A DNA stretch of 64,000 nt from Acanthacorydalis orientalis (taxonomy: Eukaryota > Arthropoda > Insecta > Megaloptera > Corydalidae). The stretch is taken from the NCBI GenBank assembly GCA_034766995.1, contig CM068321.1:15445026-15509025 (forward strand), in the 5' to 3' direction. A program made the translations under genes and the position numbers. Shown here piece after piece: positions 55,558 to 64,000 of the stretch. Every line of letters begins with the position of its first letter. Position 1 is the stretch's first letter. Under the pieces are notes generated by a model, which did no database searches, had not been told where the DNA came from, and worked only from the letters and a program-made list of their open reading frames with translations.

Positions 55558-55778
55558 TTAATCTCTGTTTCTCAGTTTCAATCCAACCCATACTCCATTT
55601 GCGGATTGAAGTTTGAATGGATTATGTCTTAATTTCATTGGAATATCTGTCTTATCGATGACTTGAAAATCAAACGTAGCGAGTAGATTAAATATTCCTA
55701 GTTTAACTTGTAACAACGCAAGTCTTGATCCTAAAATTGTACTTACTTTCATTAATGTATTACTTAGATTATTAATAT

Positions 55779-55824
<46 letters not shown>

Positions 55825-56187
55825 CATATATATAATTTTTTGTTCTTCACTACAAATTTCAGCATGTGCTGAAAATATGTATATATATATATATATAAAA
55901 TATGTGCTGTATTCAATTAGGTTTTACATAACATCTATACTAGATACGTTAATACATAATTAACACTTGATATGTATTAAAAACCAAAAATGAATTAAGT
56001 AGATATTGATTCGTATCGTAATGGGTCCAAACACAATTCATTAATATGAACTTTAAAACAGAGATGTTAAAAATATACCTACGGATTGCACATGTGTCGA
56101 AATCAACAGGAAGAATACATACAGGTAAACTAAAAAAACGAACATCCAGTGCAATGTTACCACTAGTATAAACATACAATTGTAATT

Positions 56188-56224
<37 letters not shown>

Positions 56225-57736
56225 TGAAATTAAAATAATAAAATAACAGATTTTATTATTTATGATTTTTTAAAAAAATATTAAGGCTATTTGTATTGCT
56301 GTTTGTTACTTTGGTGCAAATATTATCATTTGTATATAGAGATAGTGTTATTCTCACTGGTTCGTTAATTATTTTATCAAATATATTACTTTCATGCCAG
56401 TCAATTGATTGTTACTTCTCTTCAGACAAGTATAATAGAAAATTAAAATTTTACTTATGGGTGAGGTGAGGTAAGGTGTGATTTGTTAAGTGTCAAGTGT
56501 TAAATTAATGTTAATGTATCGAAAAATGCAAGATCAATACCGTTAATATTATTTTTTACGAGTAAAAGATTGTTTTGTCAATCTATTATTAGAAAATGAA
56601 AACCTTTTATGTTTAAAAAATATACCACAAACAAATGAAAGTTTCAATAATTAAACATATAATTATAAAGTACAATAAATAGATTTATTGAAATTACCAA
56701 AACTTTAAAGCATATTTCTCATTAAATAAATTGTGTACAATTTGATTTGATGCAAAATTGTTTCAAGATTTTGACAATGACAATTATCTGTCATAAAAAA
56801 ATTTCAAAAATATATAAATTACTAAAAAAGTTAAAAGAAATTTTATATAAAAATAATATAAAGGCTTTCATTTTTGGCAATAGATATATTTATTAAAAAA
56901 AGTTATTACTTTTTGTTTTCTTACTATATGTGTGTATTTATATATACATAGTACTTTACCTAAACAAGCTCTCGGACCCATTCCAAATGGTAAATACGCA
57001 TATGTTTCTATTTTTGATTTATTTTTATCATTAAATCGTTCAGGATCGAATTTCTGAGGATTTGGAAAATATTTTGGATCATTATGCAATGCAAATGTAG
57101 GCAGTAGTACAGATACATCTTTTTCTATAGGGATATCTCTCTCAGGTGTTTTTAAATTTACATTTTTCGTGCAAATACGTTCATGATCAAATCCTGGAGG
57201 CCACTTACGAAAAGCTTCTGTAATTATTTAAAACGTTAAGTTTTTGCTGTTATCACAACCATAATTTTCACATTAATTAAACTCAACAGGAATTGATATA
57301 ATTAAATCGAAATTATTTTGATTCATCCTTCGTATTCTTTAGACATTTTAACACCAAATTTAAATTTGATATTGTCGTTATAAAGCGACATCATTGGAAA
57401 ATATTTTTGTTTTTACAGATCTTAAAAATCAGATTTTACAATAAATGCATATAGGTACTGGAGAATGTTGAATACTTTTATGTAAATTTTCCAATTGATT
57501 GAGTAACCTAAGTTATTTTTACATAAATTAATTGTATTTATAAAAAGTAATTGAACGGCACTTTTCAATCAATTAATATTTACTTTATTTCTTTTTCAAC
57601 ATAAATTTTAGTATTTCATTCATTTATAAAATGATTAATCTTAATATAAAATCAGCTGCCTATGAAAAGTTACCTATTACATTCTAAATAAAATTCCCCT
57701 CCCCCTCTCTTTTTCTCTCTCTATAAATTTATATGC

Positions 57737-57774
<38 letters not shown>

Positions 57775-60098
57775 AAATCAAAAATGTAGTACAGAAACAT
57801 ATTTAAAATACATTCTAATGTTGAAGATAATTACATTAGTGAAATGTTTAATAGAAGAAAATAAGAAATGAATAAAAAGTTACCCGATATAACCATATCA
57901 AGATATTTCATTGTAAAAATTGCTTCGTAGGTAATTTTTCCATTACATTCATTCAAAACATCGTCTATATCTTTTTGAAGCCTCTTTTGTATATCAACGT
58001 TCACTGCAAGTTCATAAGAAGTGAATCCCATTATTCCAGCCGATGATTTAATACTGGCGAATAAAAAAAAAATTCCCTGGGCAACGATGTCATCATTTGT
58101 CAATTCTAAAATCATAGAAAATATACAGAAACATTTTTTTAAGAATTTAGTTTTGTATATAATTAACTTTACGTATTAATTTAGTACAAAACAATTTTGT
58201 TTAAATACTAATATTTAAAAATTAAATGTTTAAAAATATATTACTAAAATTTGTTTTTTTGACAGTATTTAGCTTATGTTCAATCACAGTAGAATAACCA
58301 GTCTCTATAGTGTTTTTAGAATCAGCTTCCATTGACCCATCCCGTGCTTGCATCATCAGGTGTATTATATCTGGACGTATAATGCCCTTTTCTTCTCTTG
58401 TTCTTATATTGTCATAAATAAGATTTGTAAAGTATCTTTTCAATTTTTTCGATGTGAAACCTTCTCCCAACATCTATAAAATATCATTTTTCAAATTAAT
58501 ATTCTATAAAATAATATAAAAACTATTTATAAAAACATATTGTTCTAATCTTTTACAGTAATGATATTAAATAGAAATTTTTTTTGTAGAAGCTAATTTT
58601 ATTTATCTAACTGCTTTCTAGATAGTTAGTTTTTATGTGTTTTTTTTAACGAGAAATAGTTTAATTCGTCATATTTTAAATTGATTGAAATATAAGTTAA
58701 GTGCTAAACTAATATAAAATAAAAAACTTTAATTAAAAAAAATACTTACTGTCATAACCCAAGGAACAACAGCAAGTAGTATAGATCGTACGAAACTTAA
58801 TGCGGTCAATTGTCTACCCATTACATAAAATTCGTTATTTTTATCTTTAAATGAATCAATGCTCATACCAAAAGAGGCAGTGGCTATAACATCTACTGAA
58901 TAATATGTAAACATATTTTCCATGTCAATCTCTAATATACCATCACTTTGTTCTTCGTATTCTTTTGTTAACTGATCTACCATTTGTGTACAGCATTTTT
59001 GAACAAGATCAAACATACCACGAATTTTACTGCTAGTAAACGCTGGGCTTACTTTATTTCTCATTTCTTTCCATTCGTTACCTACAAAATATTTATTTAT
59101 TAAATAAATAGTTGATGTAGATTAAAAAATAATTTTCAAACCTAACAATACAACCATTAATGTTTTTGAATCTGAGGATGAATTTTCTTTCACGAATGAT
59201 TTTTTACTTCATCAAAACAACATAAGTTATATTCAATAATTAATTAATTATTACCAGATTACTAACATATAGATAAATTTATTTCTCTTGTTATTTGTAA
59301 AGATCAAAGTTTTTTTGTGAAATAAATATTTCTGAAATTATTGAACTGTATTTTTATAATTTACATGATCTGTCTCATTAACATACTCCTCAGTATGTAT
59401 TTATTGAATTTGTATATTGTGAAAAATTAAACCAACTTACCTTTAAGAGAAAATAAATTTCTTGCAAACATGGGATCACTTTCAGGATGTATTGTTAATG
59501 GTGTATGATCGGTGAAATGATTAAACTTTTTAACCATAATTTGTTTAATTAAATCTGGATCTCTGATTAAAAGTAAAGGTCGGTGATACAAAAGTAGACC
59601 AATTACTCTTAAAAAAATATTTATCTATTATCATTGAATATATAATCAAAATAAATTATATATTTATTTAATAATATCTTTAATGTTTACAATTTTAATT
59701 TAATCAACCATTTATGATTATTGATATACTAAAGACACTTTTAATTATTAAATGTGCTCTTTATTTGTCTTATTATATAATATTTGTGTTTTTATGTCTT
59801 AAAATAATAAAATATAGTTTATTGAATGACATATATTAAAAATCTCAATCTAGAATTTATATCTATGTGCAATTAAAATAATAACGTACCTTTCTTTAGG
59901 ATATAATTTGTAAGCTCTCATCATTTCATGAACTGGTGAAGATAACCCAAGAAATTCTCTTATTTGAGTACCGAAAATCGGCCATGGTTTCATATAAGGT
60001 ATACCACGATCTTTCCAATAACTATGATTTATTGTTGAAAGACGATAAAGTATATAAAGAATGCATAATCCTAATGAAGTATACAAAATTTCTAACAT
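55558..60098 (-). CDS. Cytochrome P450, CYP3 clan, complete, 7 exons, 529 aa, altered I-helix
   Basis: Exons in coding order: 60098-59890, 59607-59441, 59081-58750, 58473-58245, 58105-57884, 57217-56960, 55730-55558; total 1590 nt including TAA, open, all introns GT-AG. Seen: N-terminal anchor (about 3-20), hinge MKPWPIFGT (36-44), C-helix WKEMR (129-133), EAFR in the K-helix (387-390), PERF (445-448), haem motif FGMGPRACLG with Cys471. The odd feature is in exon 5: where paralogues have AGFET the gene reads ASIKS (329-333), so the glycine, the acidic residue and the threonine of the oxygen-activation motif are replaced by Ser, Lys and Ser. Flanking I-helix residues are conserved and splice sites are intact, so it is not an obvious pseudogene. 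Exon 4 is one codon shorter than in the other two genes. It groups with the partial gene at the right edge (shared KWPPGFDH, AYLPFG). It may have changed chemistry, be an isomerase-like P450, or be at an early stage of decay. Confidence 0.91.
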
Positions 60099-62556
60099 AT
60101 TTTCAATGGTTTAGATATTATCTTCACTTATATAATTTCAAGAATGACTTTTGAAATAATTTCTTTAACACAAATCTGAACACAGTTTAATATTGAGTAA
60201 AATCGAAAGTATTTCAATGGTGTAAAATGTTATACATTTAATTAATAGTATGTTTATATATGTACAAATTTATCACCATAAATTAAAAATAAAAAAAATA
60301 AATATGAATAAAAAAAAAACCTATGTTATGTATACAATTATTTTATGTTTTTAAATGCTAACGTTCAGTTATTAATAATAAATTTATAAGTAAAAAATTC
60401 CTTTAATAAAAATTACCTTATTGTAAAGTTATACAATCGAACGTTAATTTGTAATTTTTTTGCAACAACTTATTTTCAAAAAAAGTCTCAAGATATAAAA
60501 ATAATTTCTTTTAATACTATTTTATTAATTTTATTTTATCGTGCACAGAAAGAAGAAAAATTTAGGTTAATATATGTCCTTTTCATTATTAAACGTATAT
60601 GACTATCTGTTAACTAAATAATTGTGATAATATATAATTTAGTTATTAAAATAAATGTTATTACTTTTTTAAGATAGATTGCAATAATAACTGTTTTATC
60701 TACAAATACAATATGAATATAGTCTAACAGAAAAAGAAAACTATGGAATCTTCAAAGCTACTTTTCAAAAATGAATCAACTCTCAATACGTTAAACGATT
60801 TTTTTTTACTTCAAAATAGTAAGAAAAAACATGAATAAGTAATTCGAAAAATAATATAGAATTTAAGACCACAGTATACTTTTATATAATATAAATAATT
60901 TCATAACTATTTCTTATTATATTTATTTACACGAAAAGTATTGTGAAGAAAGTAAGGTCGTGTTTCATAACGACCGAATAATACAATGAGTTTAAAATTA
61001 TCAGCAAGTAAATTTTTACTTTTTATGTATTACATTATTAATTTGTTTGAATAATGAGATAAGAAATAAAATATTTCTTAAAACAGTAGTGACAGACATC
61101 TTGATTTCTTATTTTCTTTTTACACTCTTTTGTAAAAACCTGCTCATTATTTTAAATAATTCTTCAAATTGTTTCTATTTTATTTTCTTGCTGATTTGTC
61201 TTCTATTTTCTCGTTGAATTTTTTTTATTGGTATTCAGTACTTTTTCAATTTTTTAATTAATTTGTTCGATTCTAATTTTCAGTAAAATCCTACTATAAT
61301 TTTCTTATTACAGAGATTATTTTTGATTGATTTTTGGTTATTTGGTGTTTAAAGACATGGCAACAACCTAAGGTCATAAGCGCCTGACTGTTTATTTTTG
61401 ATTATTTAACTGTTAAAATTTACACGCCACGTTTTATTTAATTATTTTTACTGATGTATAATTCAGTAAAGGGAAAATCAAATTAAAAACAAAAATTAAT
61501 AGATTTGACAAATATATCAGTGAATAGATTTTAGAATACAGACTAACTTGTAATTCGATACTAATACAAAATTCCAGTATGAGAAGAAAATTTGATGTAT
61601 TTTAAAGTCAATGTTCAAGTACCCTATTATTTTATTTAATTTATCGATTCCTTATAAAATCATTCACTTATTAACTAAACTAAAAGCAGATTTGCAGTTA
61701 CACAGGTTCAATAACTGATAATTGATTATTGTTTATAATTGATAATGAATATTTCCATGCCATTTTCAAGTTATTAACTTACATAAAGGTTATATTAAAT
61801 CTCGTGAGATATATTTTATTATTTTACATTATTATTTTTTTAATTTTAATTTATTATTATTTTACATTACGTTATTATCAACCATCAGATAAGCAGCGAT
61901 CAAAATTGATGAATCAATTATCGAACATTTATAATCAAAAACCTTTTTGTATTTTATATAATGAGTGAAAAATTCTCTTGGAAAAGATGTATAGAGCTGT
62001 TAAATCTCTATTGTTATAAGCTTTTAGATTTTTTCTTTTAAAATAACTTTATTATTTTTTTTCTTATTTACCAAAAAAAAAATCATATTTACAAATTATT
62101 GGAATAACTTCTTAGTGTTGAATTTCATCATAGATTTTCCGTTTTCATGAGATTTATTTTGTATTATGAAACTATAAATTTTAATTTATGCAAATAATTA
62201 GCAACTTTAGAACCAGGGATTTTCAACAATGAAAAGAAAATAAATTTTAATTTATTTTTTAGTTACAAGAAATTAATAATTTAAATAAACATAATTATAG
62301 CTAACTTGCATAATAATTATCTTTTAAAAATAATATTTACCTTCATTAATTATAATTAAAAATTAAATAATCGTTCAAGATTAATAAAAAGATCTATGTT
62401 TATTGACTAAACTTTTTTTTAAATAACAGTTTTATTTGTATAATCATTAAATAATACATAATAAATGAAACAAATTACAAGTAAATGCATAAATACTATA
62501 TTTATATTCATATCTTTTTAATATTTACACTATAAATGAATAAAATATTGGAAATA
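60099..62556. other. Intergenic gap between the last two P450 genes
   Basis: About 2.5 kb, AT-rich, no gene, relic or notable repeat recognised. Unlike most of the window it carries no long (TA)n tract. Confidence 0.6.
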
Positions 62557-63692
62557 TCAATGAACTTTTCTTGGTGTTAGTCCAATCCATGCTCCATTCC
62601 TTGGTATAAGATTGAAAGCATCTTTTCTTAATATTATTGGAATATCAGTTTTTTCTGTCACATGTGCATCAAAATTCGCTAATATATAAAAAATTGCCAG
62701 TTTTGTTTCCATCAGTGCAATTCTGGATCCTATAGCAATATGAATTTAATTTTTACCGGTTGAAATATAAATAAATATTGCCTTAAAATAATTATTTTTT
62801 TAATGAAATTAATATATTTTTGTTTTTTATTTCTTAAGAACTAAGTCTAATAAATATTTGATTTTACATAGATTTACTAAATTTTAAATTGAGCAGATAC
62901 AATATTTCAGAAATTATTTGTTATTGTTCGGTTAATATGTTGATAAATTTCTATAATAACGAAAATGATATAGAAGTTAAATGGAAAATTATTTCTTATA
63001 TGTGAACATTAGAAATGTTTTGTTAATAGTAAGTTGTATAATTTTTATGTAGTACTGAATCACACAAAATTATTAAAAATATATAATTAAAAAATAAATC
63101 ATATGGTAATATCATTCTTATATAATGGAAATTTTCGCATTAGAAGGGCAACTGAATTAAATATTAATACCGAACCTCTTCCTTGAAAATAGACGATTGA
63201 TTAGAATTTCAATTTTATATCAAGTTTATGATTCGCTTAAAAACATTACTTTATTATAAATAAATCTTAATATTTCTATACTATAAATTTTGATTTCAAC
63301 ATATAATTTTTTAAAATTAATTGTTTATACAATATAAAATAAATGAAAAACTGAAAGGTTAAAATTCATTAATTTACACTAAAAATGGAAATATATATTT
63401 TGATAAAAATAATGTAAAATTATATATTCCTCACCGACACATGATCTTGGACCAATTCCAAAAGGTAAATATGCATATTTTTCAATATTATCTTTGTTTT
63501 CGTCATTAAATCGTTCAGGATCAAATTTTTCTGGATTTGAAAAATATTTCGGATCTCTATGTAACGCATATGTTGGTAGTACGATTGAAACACCTTTTTC
63601 CACTGTAATTTTTGTATCAGGAGTTGCTAAAGTAACTGTATTTGTGCATATTCTGTCGTGATCAAAACCCGGAGGCCATTTACGTAAAGATT
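62557..63692 (-). CDS. Cytochrome P450, CYP3 clan, 3' part only (exons 6-7); gene continues past the right edge
   Basis: Two exons are visible: 63692-63435 (258 nt, phase 1 at both ends, GT donor GTGAGG) and 62729-62557 (173 nt, ending in TGA). Both lengths and phases match exons 6 and 7 of the complete paralogues. Exon 6 encodes the K-helix ESLR, the KWPPGFDHDRICT stretch, a PERF motif and the haem loop FGIGPRSCVG; the glycine is completed by the first two bases of exon 7, which continues SRIALMETK and ends GAWIGLTPRKVH. Exons 1-5 must lie to the right of 64000: the 308 bases between exon 6 and the edge contain no recognisable exon 5. No frameshift or stop is present in the visible part, so the gene is probably functional. 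Closest relative in the window is the 55558-60098 gene. The I-helix, which is altered in that neighbour, cannot be inspected here. Confidence 0.88.
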
Positions 63693-64000
63693 CTAAAGTG
63701 TAGAACAGAAAAGATGATTTAAAACGAATATTTACTAAAAAAAAAATTTATGTATTGCTAATTATTAATACAATTGTATTTGTTTACGATTTAATTAATA
63801 GTACCATATTTTTCATATGAAGCATATTGAAACATTAATAAAATAAATGTATATAATAGATTAACTTATTAAAACTGAACAATGTCTCCCTTCACGTCTC
63901 AGTAAAGCAAGACGTATCAGTTACTGTTAACTTACTAACAGACTACTATTTCCCGTATTACACATTTATTATTTTCAAAAAAAATTTGGCCAGAAATTTG

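Noticed and set aside
1..64000. CRISPR arrays, operons, ribosome binding sites, bacterial insertion sequences
   Set aside because: The introns, base composition and gene content are those of an animal genome; none of these features is present.
1..64000. tRNA or rRNA genes
   Set aside because: No cloverleaf with a GGTTCGA-type T arm or rRNA-like GC-rich block was found by eye; a covariance-model scan would be decisive.

Overview
The window looks like animal, most likely insect, nuclear DNA. It is very AT-rich, packed with (TA)n microsatellites, and its genes have short introns with GT-AG borders. The recognisable proteins are microsomal cytochromes P450 of the insect CYP3 clan (CYP9/CYP336-like). 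With the AT bias, the GC-richer islands and a mauritiana-type mariner relic, a hymenopteran (bee, wasp or ant) is my best guess, but the order is an inference.

Layout. Positions 1 to about 32,160 hold no protein-coding gene that I can support. What can be seen there is: an inverted pair of related ~225-bp repeats (about 575-800 and 6330-6560), a broken mariner transposase (14697-15153), many (TA)n tracts, and several islands of clearly higher GC (for example 8190-8580, 9250-9440, 11580-12080, 15900-16230, 25870-26170, 31310-31640). The islands look like promoters, untranslated exons, conserved non-coding elements or old repeats, but none can be assigned.

Positions 32,165-64,000 hold a head-to-tail P450 array, entirely on the minus strand: a decayed copy (exons 3-7, 32165-34156), three complete seven-exon genes (35544-39790, 527 aa; 42101-47434, 524 aa; 55558-60098, 529 aa), and the last two exons of a fifth copy (62557 to beyond the right edge). 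Exons 2, 3, 5 and 6 are exactly 167, 332, 222 and 258 nt in all three complete genes, and every intron sits at the same place and phase, so the array arose by tandem duplication. By sequence the first three copies form one subgroup and the last two another; an 8.1-kb gap with a foldback element separates them.

The complete genes encode ER-anchored monooxygenases that would take electrons from NADPH-cytochrome P450 reductase. Clusters of this clan in insects usually serve detoxification of plant compounds and insecticides; the substrates here are unknown. The most notable points are the gene at 55558-60098, whose I-helix oxygen-activation motif AGFET is replaced by ASIKS although the rest of the enzyme is intact, and the gene at 35544-39790, which has a GC-AG intron and a variant haem motif. 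I saw no clearly new system beyond these.
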